DNA from: Streptomyces phaeoluteigriseus
GTDB lineage: Bacteria; Actinomycetota; Actinomycetes; Streptomycetales; Streptomycetaceae
Assembly: GCF_001896135.2 (NCBI RefSeq)
Contig: NZ_MPOH02000019.1
Span: 380,032 to 430,202 of the forward strand
Direction of reading: 5' to 3'
DNA: 50,171 bases
Shown here in pieces: positions 9,463 through 17,069 of the stretch (its first letter is position 1; every line of letters starts with the position of its first letter). The notes beneath the pieces are model-generated. The model did not search any database. It had not been told where the DNA came from and saw only the letters and a program-made list of their open reading frames with translations. A program made the position numbers and the translations under genes.

Positions 9463-9888
9463 CTACTTCTTCGGCGTGAACGTCTCCGTGAGCGTCTTCC
9501 AGGTGCTCACCTGCAGATCGCCGCCCCACACGGCGGACTTCGCCGTGTACATCAGGGCATGCCCGAGCTGGTCGTGGACCACGAACCCGCGGTCGATCGT
9601 GCGGTACGCGGTCCCGCTCTCCGAGTAGGTGAACTCCCAGTCAGCCGTGTTCCAGCCGCGGTAGTCCACCTTCTCTATGCGGACCTTCTTGTACTGGGAG
9701 CGCTTCATGTAGCGCTCCTGGTTCTCCCAGTCCGCGACCGGGTCGTCCTTGGGCGTGGTCGTCCACCCGATCAGCAGCTTCTGCCCGTCGGGCCCGGTGA
9801 AACGGTCCCCCGCGCCGCTCGTGGACTGGTACTTCCAGCCGGTGGGCAGCCCGATGGTGTAGCCCTGCTTGCCCTCGTGCGTCGTCAC
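9463..9888 (-). CDS. Detached outer domain of kinase K6
   Basis: 141 codons from a GTG at 9888 that overlaps the K6 stop as GTGA. The translation has the outer-domain pattern of K3-K5: a GYTIGLPTGW opening, FTGPDGQKLLIGW, a WENQERY helix, WEFTYSESG, and a C-terminal WKTLTETFTPKK. No signal peptide or membrane helix is present, so as a separate protein it would be cytosolic, which makes little sense for this domain. Joining it to K6 needs one extra base around 9905-9925 and gives a normal 703-residue receptor kinase. I read it as the K6 C-terminus separated by a one-base deletion, real or a sequencing error. A coupled stand-alone gene is the alternative. Confidence 0.75.
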   Translation of the reverse strand: MTTHEGKQGYTIGLPTGWKYQSTSGAGDRFTGPDGQKLLIGWTTTPKDDPVADWENQERYMKRSQYKKVRIEKVDYRGWNTADWEFTYSESGTAYRTIDRGFVVHDQLGHALMYTAKSAVWGGDLQVSTWKTLTETFTPKK

Positions 9889-11573
9889 GGCCGCTCCGGC
9901 TCCACCGGCGGAGGTGCCGACCCGGCACCGCCGTCCGCGGCGGTGTTGCTGGGCGAGCTGCTGCCGGAGGCCGATCCGGCCGTCGCGGACTGCGACGCCG
10001 AGCCGTCCGTCCGCGTCCCGCTGCCCTCGTCCTCCTTGGTGTCGGCGGCGGCGCTGTCGCTGGCGACGGCCTGGGGACCGCCACCGCCGTTCGAGCCGTC
10101 CGTGCCGCCGTCGCCTCCGCCGAGGGTGAGGGCCAGCACCGTGCCGAGCACGGCGAGCGCCACCACGACGGCGATGATCACCAACGTCCGCTTCGGCACC
10201 ACGTCGGTCAGCGGTGCCCTGGGCACGGGCCGCGGCGGCAGGTCCGGCGGCGTCATCACGGGCCATCCCGAACTGCGCTGCGCCGTCGACCCGGACACCG
10301 GCAGGGACGCGGAGGCCGCGGTGGCCGTCGTCTTCCCGGCGGCGGCCCCTTCGGCCTTGGTGGCCGCCACGGCCGACGCCGAGGTCACGGCCCCGGCGGC
10401 CGCGCCGCCCCGCGTCTCCTCCTGCGTGCCCAAGGAGCCCGAGGCCCCCGAGCCACGCGAGGCACCCGCCGTCCCCGAAGCACCCGACGTGCCCGAAGCA
10501 CCCGACGCGTTCGCCGACTTGGCTCGACCGGCGGCGGCCGAGGTGGCCGCCCCGGCCGCGACGGCGGCCTTCCGCACGGACCGCAGGGCCCCGCGCAGCT
10601 TCTCGGCCGCCTCTCCACCGGACGAGCCGGCGGACGAACTCGGGCTGCTCTGCGGGCCGTCCGGCTGCATCGGCAGCGGCACGAGCTTCGTCGCGTCCAC
10701 CGCCTCGGCCGCCCGGCGGTCCGGCGCGTGGATCACCGCGTTCAACATCGCCCGGGCCCCGGCGTCGTCGAGCCGCCGCTCGGGGTCCTTGGTGAGCAGG
10801 CCGTAGATGACGTCCCGCAGCGGACCCGCGTTGGTCGGCTCCTCCAGCGGTTCGGTCATCACCGCGGTGAGCGTCGCGATCGCGGAGCCCTTGTCGTACG
10901 GGGGCGTCCCCTCGACGGCCGCGTACAGCAGGCCGCCGAGCGACCACAGATCGGCCGCCGGTCCGGGCTTGTGGCCGCGGGCACGCTCCGGGGAGATGTA
11001 GGAGGGCGCCCCGACGAGCATGCCGGTCGAGGTGATGGACGGGTCGCCCTCGACCTGGGCGATGCCGAAGTCGGTGAGCACGACCCGGCCGTCCTCCGCG
11101 ATCAGCACGTTCGACGGCTTCACGTCGCGGTGCAGGATGCCCTCGCGGTGTGCCGACCTCAGCACGTCGAGGATCGCGAGCCCGACCTCCGCCGCGCGCC
11201 TCGGCTCCAGCACGCCGTCCTCACGGATGACCTCGGCGAGCGACTTGCCCTCGACCAGCTCCATCACGATCCACGGCCGGTCGTCCTCCTCGACCACGTC
11301 GAAGACCGTCACCGCGCTGTTGTTGCGGATCCGCGCGATGGCCTTGGCCTCGCGCAGCGTCCGAGTGATCAGCCGGCGCTTCTCCTCGTCGTCGATGTTC
11401 CCCGGGAACCGCAGCTCCTTGACGGCGACCGTGCGTGCGAGGGTCTCGTCCTCGGCGCGCCACACCGTCCCCATGCCGCCGCGGCCGAGTACGTCTCCCA
11501 GCCGGTACCGCCCGGCGAGGAGACGTGCGCTCTTGTCCTGACGGGATGCTCCCGCCCGCTCCGCCTCCGACAT
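9885..11573 (-). CDS. Membrane Ser/Thr protein kinase K6 (frame ends early)
   Basis: Hanks kinase, 562 residues as read: GRGGMG near 30, K52 (VAVKEL), HRDVKPSN with D150, DFG with D168, ISPERARG near 193. A long Ala/Gly/Ser-rich linker with repeated SGASG-type motifs precedes one membrane helix (about 460-482). After a Ser/Gly/Asp stalk the frame stops at 9885, just where the outer domain should begin; that domain is encoded in the next frame (9463-9888). ATG 11573 is chosen for its GAGGGGA ribosome site 5-6 bases upstream. K6 is the first gene of the kinase array and is divergent from the serine hydrolase at 11877. Confidence 0.9.
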   Translation of the reverse strand: MSEAERAGASRQDKSARLLAGRYRLGDVLGRGGMGTVWRAEDETLARTVAVKELRFPGNIDDEEKRRLITRTLREAKAIARIRNNSAVTVFDVVEEDDRPWIVMELVEGKSLAEVIREDGVLEPRRAAEVGLAILDVLRSAHREGILHRDVKPSNVLIAEDGRVVLTDFGIAQVEGDPSITSTGMLVGAPSYISPERARGHKPGPAADLWSLGGLLYAAVEGTPPYDKGSAIATLTAVMTEPLEEPTNAGPLRDVIYGLLTKDPERRLDDAGARAMLNAVIHAPDRRAAEAVDATKLVPLPMQPDGPQSSPSSSAGSSGGEAAEKLRGALRSVRKAAVAAGAATSAAAGRAKSANASGASGTSGASGTAGASRGSGASGSLGTQEETRGGAAAGAVTSASAVAATKAEGAAAGKTTATAASASLPVSGSTAQRSSGWPVMTPPDLPPRPVPRAPLTDVVPKRTLVIIAVVVALAVLGTVLALTLGGGDGGTDGSNGGGGPQAVASDSAAADTKEDEGSGTRTDGSASQSATAGSASGSSSPSNTAADGGAGSAPPPVEPERP

Positions 11574-11876
11574 GCGTCCCCTCATGCAACCCGCCCTGAC
11601 AGAGCCTTCATTGTCCCTCACCCGACAAGTGCCCGACGCCCAGGGGCCCCTTCACCGCCTCCCAGGACCGGTGCATTCCGGCCAGAAGGTGCAGCAAAGT
11701 CCGGCCAACAAGCGGAACGAGCCCCGCCCTGTGCGCGAAATCCCCCTCCACGAGACCTCACAGCGCCCTCCTCGCCACCGCAGAGCCCACCCACGGACTC
11801 GGTGCGGCGCCTTCCACCCACCCTGCATGATGGGCCACTCCAGGGACAGGGAGCGGAGGGGAGGAGAGGGAACTCC
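11574..11876. other. Divergent intergenic region, K6 / serine hydrolase
   Basis: 303 bp between two divergent starts, so it should hold both promoters. I found no convincing -35/-10 pair, operator palindrome or RNA gene. The only clear signals are the ribosome sites at its two ends, GAGGGGA before K6 and GGAGAGGG before the hydrolase GTG. Confidence 0.5.
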
Positions 11877-13019
11877 GTGAGGCGACCTCTGCGCATGCTC
11901 CTTTTCCTTCAGGTGGCCCTGACCCTCCTCTGTGCCGCCACAGCCGACTTCGAGCCGGCCCCGACTCCCGGCGCCGACACGACCGCCACGGCTGGTGCCG
12001 CTGACGCCACCGACACCGCCGACGCGCTCCTCCCCCTGCTCCGCACCCGGGGCAGGGCTCCCGCCGCCGCGCTGCTGGCCCACGAGGAGAGTGGCACCCG
12101 CTTCGCCGAGTCCGGCCCGGGCATCTCCCGGTCCGACCACTTCCGGGCCGGCAGCATCACCAAGACCTTCCTCGCGACCGTCGTGCTCCAACTGGCCTCC
12201 GAACAGCGGCTGCCGCTGTCCGACCCGGTGGAGCGGTACCTGCCCGGCCTGGTGCGGGGAGCCGGCAACGACGGGCGCGCGCTGACCCTGCGTTCCCTGC
12301 TGACCCACACCAGCGGTCTGTACGACTTCGCCCGGGACACCGGCGGCATCCGCCCCGTCACCCCTGTGCAAGCCATCCGTATCGCGCTCACCCACCCTCC
12401 GGCCGACCGCGGCCGCTATGCCTACTCCAACACCAACTACGTCCTGCTCGGCCTGGTCGTCGAACAGGTCACCGGTCGCCCCTACTCCACGGAGGCCGAA
12501 CACCGCATCCTCGATCCGCTGGGTCTGAACGGCACCTCCTTCCCCGGATCCCGCACCTCACTGCCCTCCCCGCACGGCCGCGCCTACGAGACGGACGGAA
12601 CCGACGTCACCGAACTCGACCCACGGGTGGCCGGGGCCGCGGGCGAGCTGGTGACGACACTCACCGACCTGAACCGCTTCTACTCAGCCCTCCTGAGCGG
12701 CGAGCTGCTGCCCTCGCACCGGCTGCGCGAGATGCTCGACACCCACACCGCACACGGCTCGTACGGCCTGGGGCTGATTCCGGCGAGGCTGCCCTGCGGA
12801 GTGACCGTGTGGGGGCACAACGGCCGGATCTCGGGCAGCTACGTGCGCACCGCGGCCACCGTCGACGGCCGTCATGTCCTCACCTTCCGCGTGAACACGA
12901 CGGCGATGGCGGACCCCGACCTCGAACCGGCCCTGCTCGCGGCCGAGTTCTGCCCTCGCACCTCTTGGAACGAGCCGGTTCCGAACAGAGATCCCGGTCA
13001 GCGACACTCGTTCGAGTGA
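11877..13019 (+). CDS. Secreted serine hydrolase, beta-lactamase / D,D-peptidase family
   Basis: 380-residue exported protein of the class C beta-lactamase / D-alanyl-D-alanine carboxypeptidase (R61-like) superfamily, likely acting on cell-wall peptides or related esters outside the cell. GTG 11877 sits six bases after GGAGAGGG. A basic start and hydrophobic core give a Sec signal peptide, with a probable cut after ATA near residue 23. Active-site motifs are all present: SITK (nucleophile Ser and Lys), YSN, and HNG in place of KTG. RSLLTHTSGLYD is the family signature. It lies divergent from the kinase array, which could suggest a wall-sensing link, but that is inference from position only. 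The exact substrate cannot be told. Confidence 0.88.
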   Translation: MRRPLRMLLFLQVALTLLCAATADFEPAPTPGADTTATAGAADATDTADALLPLLRTRGRAPAAALLAHEESGTRFAESGPGISRSDHFRAGSITKTFLATVVLQLASEQRLPLSDPVERYLPGLVRGAGNDGRALTLRSLLTHTSGLYDFARDTGGIRPVTPVQAIRIALTHPPADRGRYAYSNTNYVLLGLVVEQVTGRPYSTEAEHRILDPLGLNGTSFPGSRTSLPSPHGRAYETDGTDVTELDPRVAGAAGELVTTLTDLNRFYSALLSGELLPSHRLREMLDTHTAHGSYGLGLIPARLPCGVTVWGHNGRISGSYVRTAATVDGRHVLTFRVNTTAMADPDLEPALLAAEFCPRTSWNEPVPNRDPGQRHSFE

Positions 13020-13107
13020 AGCGAGTCGGGCGTTCCCGCCGCGGCAGCCCAGAGCCCGGTGGGCCTCACCCCCAGGACCGCAGCGACCGGGGCGGCCTGC
13101 CAGCCAC

Positions 13108-13200
13108 GGCCGCACAACCACCACCGCACAACCGCCGCCGCAAAGCCGCGGCCGCACAACCACCGCCCGCCCAGCCGCCGCCTCACAGCCGCCGCCTCAC
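13108..13200. repeat. Short CCG-rich direct repeats at the glpD 3' end
   Basis: Between the convergent serine hydrolase and glpD lie low-complexity repeats: a 15-bp unit GGCCGCACAACCACC at 13108 and 13150, and a perfect 14-bp tandem pair AGCCGCCGCCTCAC at 13173-13186 and 13187-13200. The second of the tandem pair contains the glpD stop codon. This looks like replication slippage; there is no CRISPR spacing. Confidence 0.6.
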
Positions 13201-14903
13201 TGCGGCACGATGTCCGGCGCCCCCAGCCGCGCGGCGTCCGCCGTCAGGTCGTCGGGCTGCCGTTGCGACTCCCGCTCGGCCTCCACCCGCTTCTCGTAGT
13301 GCTGCACCTCGCGCTCGATCTGGTCCTTGTCCCAGCCCAGGACCGGCGCCATCAGTTCCGCCGCCTCACGGGCGCTGCGGGTGCCCCGGTCGAAGGTCTC
13401 GATGGAGATGCGGGTGCGCCGGGTCAGCACGTCGTCCAGGTGCCGCGCTCCCTCGTGCGAGGCGGCGTAGACGATCTCGGCGCGCAGATAGTCGTCGGCC
13501 GTCCGCAGCGGCTCGCCGAGTGTCGGGTCGGCTGCGACCAGGTCGAGCAGTTCCTCGGCCATCGAGCCGTACCGGTTCAGCAGATGCTCGACGCGCACCA
13601 CGTGCAGCCCGGTCCGGGTGGCGATGCGCGCTCGCGCGTTCCACAGCGCCCGGTAGCCCTCCGCGCCCAGCAGCGGCACGTCCTCGGTGACGCACTCGGC
13701 GACCCGCAGGTCGAGCCCGTGCACGGCCGCGTCGACGGCGTCCTTGGCCATCACCCGGTACGTCGTGTACTTGCCGCCCGCCACGACGACCAGCCCCGGT
13801 ACGGGATGGGCGACGGTGTGCTCCCGGGACAGCTTGCTGGTGACGTCCGACTCGCCCGCGAGCAGGGGACGCAGACCGGCGTAGACACCCTCGACGTCGT
13901 CGCGGGTGAGCGGCACCGCGAGGACGGAGTTCACGTGTTCCAGCAGATAGTCGATGTCGGCGCTGGACGCGGCCGGGTGGGCCTTGTCGAGGTCCCATTC
14001 GGTGTCGGTGGTGCCGACGATCCAGTGCCGGCCCCAGGGGATGACGAACAGCACGGACTTCTCGGTGCGCAGGATCAGGCCGGTGGAGGAGTGGATGCGG
14101 TCCTTCGGCACGACGAGGTGGATGCCCTTGGAGGCGCGGACGTGGAACTGTCCCCGCTCCCCCACCATCGCCTGCGTGTCGTCGGTCCACACGCCCGTGG
14201 CGTTGACCACCTGCCGGGCGCGGACCTCGTACTCCCCGCCTCCTTCGGCGTCCCGCACGCGCGCGCCCACGACCCGCTCGCCCTCGCGCAGGAAGCTCGT
14301 CACGCGTGCGCGGTTGGCGACCTTCGCGCCGTACGACGCCGCCGTGCGCACCAGGGTGGCGACATAGCGGGCGTCGTCCATCTGGGCGTCGTAGTACTGG
14401 AGGGCGCCGACGAGTGCGTCCTTCTTCAAGGCCGGTGCGACACGCAGGGCGTGGCGGCGGCTCAGGTGGCGGTGGGCCGGAAGCCCCCGGCCGTGCCCGC
14501 GGGCCATCGACATCGCGTCGTAGAGCGCGACGCCCGAACCGGCGTACAGCCGCTCCCAGCCCTTGTGCTGCAGCGGGTACAGGAACGGCACGGGCTTGAC
14601 CAGGTGCGGCGCCAGCCGCTCCAGCAGCAGTCCGCGCTCCTTGAGCGCCTCGCGGACGAGGACGAAGTCGAGCATCTCCAGATAGCGCAGGCCGCCGTGA
14701 ATGAGCTTGCTGGATCTGCTCGATGTGCCCGAAGCCCAGTCCCGTGCCTCGACCAGCCCCGTGGACAGGCCGCGGGTGACGGCGTCGAGGGCGGTTCCCG
14801 CGCCGACCACCCCGCCTCCCACGACCAGCACGTCCAGCTCGCGCTCGGCCATGGCCGCAAGTGACTCGGCTCGCTGCGCCGGCCCCAGTGTCGCTGTCCT
14901 CAC
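13197..14903 (-). CDS. glpD: Glycerol-3-phosphate dehydrogenase, FAD-dependent
   Basis: 568-residue flavoenzyme that oxidises sn-glycerol 3-phosphate to dihydroxyacetone phosphate and passes electrons to the quinone pool at the membrane, in glycerol and lipid catabolism. The FAD dinucleotide motif GGGVVGAG lies near residue 27; family blocks SSRSSKLIHGGLRYLE, NATGVWTD and GGKYTTYR are present, with a C-terminal helical domain (ETFDRGTRSA). GTG 14903 is preferred over an in-frame start 174 bases upstream because GGGAGG sits five bases before it and the length matches the family. It converges on the serine hydrolase and diverges from the nucleotide-sugar dehydrogenase-like gene. Confidence 0.95.
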   Translation of the reverse strand: MRTATLGPAQRAESLAAMAERELDVLVVGGGVVGAGTALDAVTRGLSTGLVEARDWASGTSSRSSKLIHGGLRYLEMLDFVLVREALKERGLLLERLAPHLVKPVPFLYPLQHKGWERLYAGSGVALYDAMSMARGHGRGLPAHRHLSRRHALRVAPALKKDALVGALQYYDAQMDDARYVATLVRTAASYGAKVANRARVTSFLREGERVVGARVRDAEGGGEYEVRARQVVNATGVWTDDTQAMVGERGQFHVRASKGIHLVVPKDRIHSSTGLILRTEKSVLFVIPWGRHWIVGTTDTEWDLDKAHPAASSADIDYLLEHVNSVLAVPLTRDDVEGVYAGLRPLLAGESDVTSKLSREHTVAHPVPGLVVVAGGKYTTYRVMAKDAVDAAVHGLDLRVAECVTEDVPLLGAEGYRALWNARARIATRTGLHVVRVEHLLNRYGSMAEELLDLVAADPTLGEPLRTADDYLRAEIVYAASHEGARHLDDVLTRRTRISIETFDRGTRSAREAAELMAPVLGWDKDQIEREVQHYEKRVEAERESQRQPDDLTADAARLGAPDIVPQ

Positions 14904-15197
14904 CGCTGCCTCCCGCTGTAGGTCGCGCCGGCCGCACCCTTCAGGACGAGGCCCGGCCCGTATCCCCCATGCCCCAATGGTGACCGTGTTGCCCGAGTTC
15001 AGCCACCACGCACCCCCAGCCTGTGGACAACTCTCACGGAACAGCAGCCGGGTCCCATCGAGGCGACCGGAAAACACAGCCGATCAATCCCGCAAATCGG
15101 TCATATTTACTCCTAGTCTGACATTGCGCTCGCCCGTCCTGTCCACAGGGCTTGCGCACCTGTCCCGCTTCGGTTACTGGGAAGGACGGCCCACGCC

Positions 15198-16406
15198 ATG
15201 CCCGCAGATCTCGCCGTCATCGGACTCGGCCCGCTCGGCCTGCCCCTGGCCCAGGCCGCCGTGGCCGCCGGCATCCCCACGCTCGGCTACCGCACCGGAC
15301 CCGAGCCGGGCTCCCTCAGCCCCGCCGAGCTGCGCCGGATGCTCTCGGAGGGCTTCCGGCCCACCACCAACCCCGCCGAGCTGGGCCGGGTGCGCACCGC
15401 CGTCATCTGCGCCCCCACCCCGCGCGACGCGGACGGCGGGCTCGACCTGAGCCAGGTGGAGGCTGCCGCCCGCACCCTGGCCGGACACCTGCGCCCGCAC
15501 ACCACCGTCATCCTGGAGTCGCCCGTACCGCCCGGGACCACCGAGGAGTTCCTGCGGCCGCTCCTGGAGGAGACGTCCGGTCTGCGCGCGGGCCGCGACT
15601 TCCATCTCGCGTACTCCCCCAGCCGGGTCGACCCCGGACGCCGCGACTTCACGCCCACCAACACTCCGAAGGTCATCGGCGGACTCACGCCCGCGTGCAC
15701 CGAGTCCGCCGCCGCCTTCTACGGCCGCCTCACCGACAAGGTGGTACGCGCGCGTGGCCTCAGGGAAGCCGAGACCGTGACGCTCCTGGAGACCAATTTC
15801 CGGCACGTCAACATGGCCCTGGTCAACGAGATGGCCGTCCTCTGCAACGACCTCGGCGTGGACCTCTGGGACGTCATCCGGTGCGCCGAGACCAAGCCGT
15901 TCGGCTTCCAGGCCTTCCGCCCCGGCCCCGGCGTCGGCGGCCACTCCGTCCCCCTGGACCGCACCGGCCACCCCGGCAGCCCCCTACGCATGGTGGAACT
16001 CGCCCAGCAGGTCAACAGCCGCATGCCCCGCTACGTCGTCCAGCGCGCCGCCACCCTCCTCAACGAGCACGGCAAGTCGGCGCGGGGCGCGCGCGTACTG
16101 CTGCTCGGCGTCACCTACAAGGCCGACCTCGCCGACCAGCAGGGCACCCCCGCCCAGGAGATCGCGATCCGCCTGATGGAACTCGGCGCGGCCGTCAGCT
16201 ACCACGACCCGCACGTACCGTCCTGGAGCGTCCTGGACCACCCGGTACCGCGCGCCGACTCCCTGTACGAGGCCGCCGCCGACGCCGACCTGACGATCCT
16301 CCTCCAGCAGCACCGCACGTACGACCTACAGGGCCTGTCGGTGAAGGCACAGCTGCTGCTCGACACGCGGGGCGCCACGCCGACGGGGGCGGCGCACCGG
16401 TTGTGA
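15198..16406 (+). CDS. UDP-sugar dehydrogenase paralogue lacking catalytic residues
   Basis: 402 residues with the three-domain fold of the UDP-glucose / UDP-N-acetylmannosamine dehydrogenase family (WecC-like): NAD-binding VIGLGPLGLPLA near residue 8, central FRHVNMALVNE, GPGVGGH near 243, and a C-terminal domain with GVTYKADLADQQGTPA. Against the WecC pattern CKLTENSFRDVN, the catalytic Lys is Thr195 and the catalytic Asn is Thr199. The nucleophilic Cys of GGHC is Ser250 (GGHSVPLD). Two-step oxidation to a uronic acid is therefore unlikely. It may bind a nucleotide sugar without oxidising it, or do different chemistry. The reading frame is clean, so it looks maintained rather than decayed. 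The ribosome site GGAAGGA is rather far upstream. Confidence 0.8.
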   Translation: MPADLAVIGLGPLGLPLAQAAVAAGIPTLGYRTGPEPGSLSPAELRRMLSEGFRPTTNPAELGRVRTAVICAPTPRDADGGLDLSQVEAAARTLAGHLRPHTTVILESPVPPGTTEEFLRPLLEETSGLRAGRDFHLAYSPSRVDPGRRDFTPTNTPKVIGGLTPACTESAAAFYGRLTDKVVRARGLREAETVTLLETNFRHVNMALVNEMAVLCNDLGVDLWDVIRCAETKPFGFQAFRPGPGVGGHSVPLDRTGHPGSPLRMVELAQQVNSRMPRYVVQRAATLLNEHGKSARGARVLLLGVTYKADLADQQGTPAQEIAIRLMELGAAVSYHDPHVPSWSVLDHPVPRADSLYEAAADADLTILLQQHRTYDLQGLSVKAQLLLDTRGATPTGAAHRL

Positions 16407-17002
16407 GAGGGGGCGCACGACGCCGCCCCTGGCCCCGGAGGCTGGTGGCGTACGGCACGGCTCGCCGGTAACGTGAAAACGGGTGGTGCCCACCGCAGGG
16501 ATCACTGCGGCAGGCACCTGATGGATCACGGAGTGTCCGCCCTCAATGTGTGCGGGGACGGCCGCTCACCACCCGAAAATAGATGGTGCCCACCGCAGCG
16601 GCCACTGCGGCAGGCACCGGATGGTTCACGGAGTGTCCGCCCCCAATGTGTTTGGGGACGGCCGCTCACCATCCGAAAAGCCGCAAGATCCACCTCCTCC
16701 GGCACTGCACCGTCCGAAGACGGAGTCGGTCCCAGCGGGTGGGCTTGCGGTGGCGTCCCATGGGCGCCCCCTTCCACGACGCCGCCCGGTGGCCCGGTGG
16801 ACGGCTCGTTCAGGAACTCGGGCCGGGCCCCGAGGGCTCGGGTCCGGAACCATGTCCTTGGAAGGGGGCACCCCACACCACTGGGGCGCCGACCCGGACG
16901 CTACCGTCCGCGACCCCCCTGACCAGCCCGCATTCGGCCCGAGGGCAACCGTGCGCCCCCGCTCCGCACCGCACGCCCCCACATCCGTCCCGGGCATGCG
17001 AA
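16407..17002. other. Gene-free, hairpin-rich intergenic region
   Basis: About 600 bp between the dehydrogenase-like gene and guaB3 terminator without a credible gene. It holds the tandem 100-bp repeat (listed separately). At 16681-16750 there is a closed structure: CCGCAAG pairs with CTTGCGG, then CCACC with GGTGG, enclosing CCGTC-CGAA-GACGG. Another hairpin, CTCGGG/CCCGAG, lies at 16817-16834. Several open frames cross it, but none resembles a protein. Confidence 0.6.
16482..16679. repeat. Two tandem copies of a 100-bp structured repeat
   Basis: Copies at 16482-16579 and 16582-16679 have an exact 100-bp period and differ at about 10 of 98 positions. Each begins with a hairpin: GGTGCC and CCGCAG on the left arm pair with CTGCGG and GGCACC on the right, around a 6-base loop. 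Both stems are identical in the copies, while three of the differences lie in the loop. A second weaker hairpin surrounds GTCC...GGGGAC. Since 100 is not a multiple of three, a repeated protein is ruled out. Function and active strand are unknown; candidates are a non-coding RNA, a leader/attenuator or a mobile repeat. Confidence 0.7.
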
Positions 17003-17042
17003 AGGGGCCGGTCACCTCACCCGAGTGAGCTGACCGGCCCCT
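17003..17042 (-). terminator. Terminator of guaB3
   Basis: Perfect 12-bp inverted repeat AGGGGCCGGTCA / TGACCGGCCCCT with an inner CTCA/TGAG pairing. On the minus strand it follows the guaB3 stop by about 28 bases and ends in TTTCG, so it should stop transcription from guaB. It could also act from the other side. Confidence 0.85.
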
Positions 17043-17069
17043 GCCGAAGTCCTGCGAACTACCGTCGGG

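Noticed and set aside
9885..9960. Programmed -1 frameshift in K6
   Set aside because: No X-XXY-YYZ slippery heptamer is seen in the overlap, and no conserved downstream structure could be shown, so a base loss is simpler. A survey of relatives could reopen this.
11877..11960. Lipoprotein signal in the serine hydrolase
   Set aside because: The residues before the Cys are T-L-L, and the position just before Cys should be Gly or Ala; a normal signal-peptidase site (ATA) follows.
13101..13200. CRISPR-like short repeats
   Set aside because: Units of 14-15 bp are adjacent or irregularly spaced, without unique spacers or cas genes.
16473..16922. Possible protein gene in the repeat region
   Set aside because: The 100-bp period is not a multiple of three, so each copy is read in a different frame; no family, weak starts, and the copies keep hairpin arms rather than codons.
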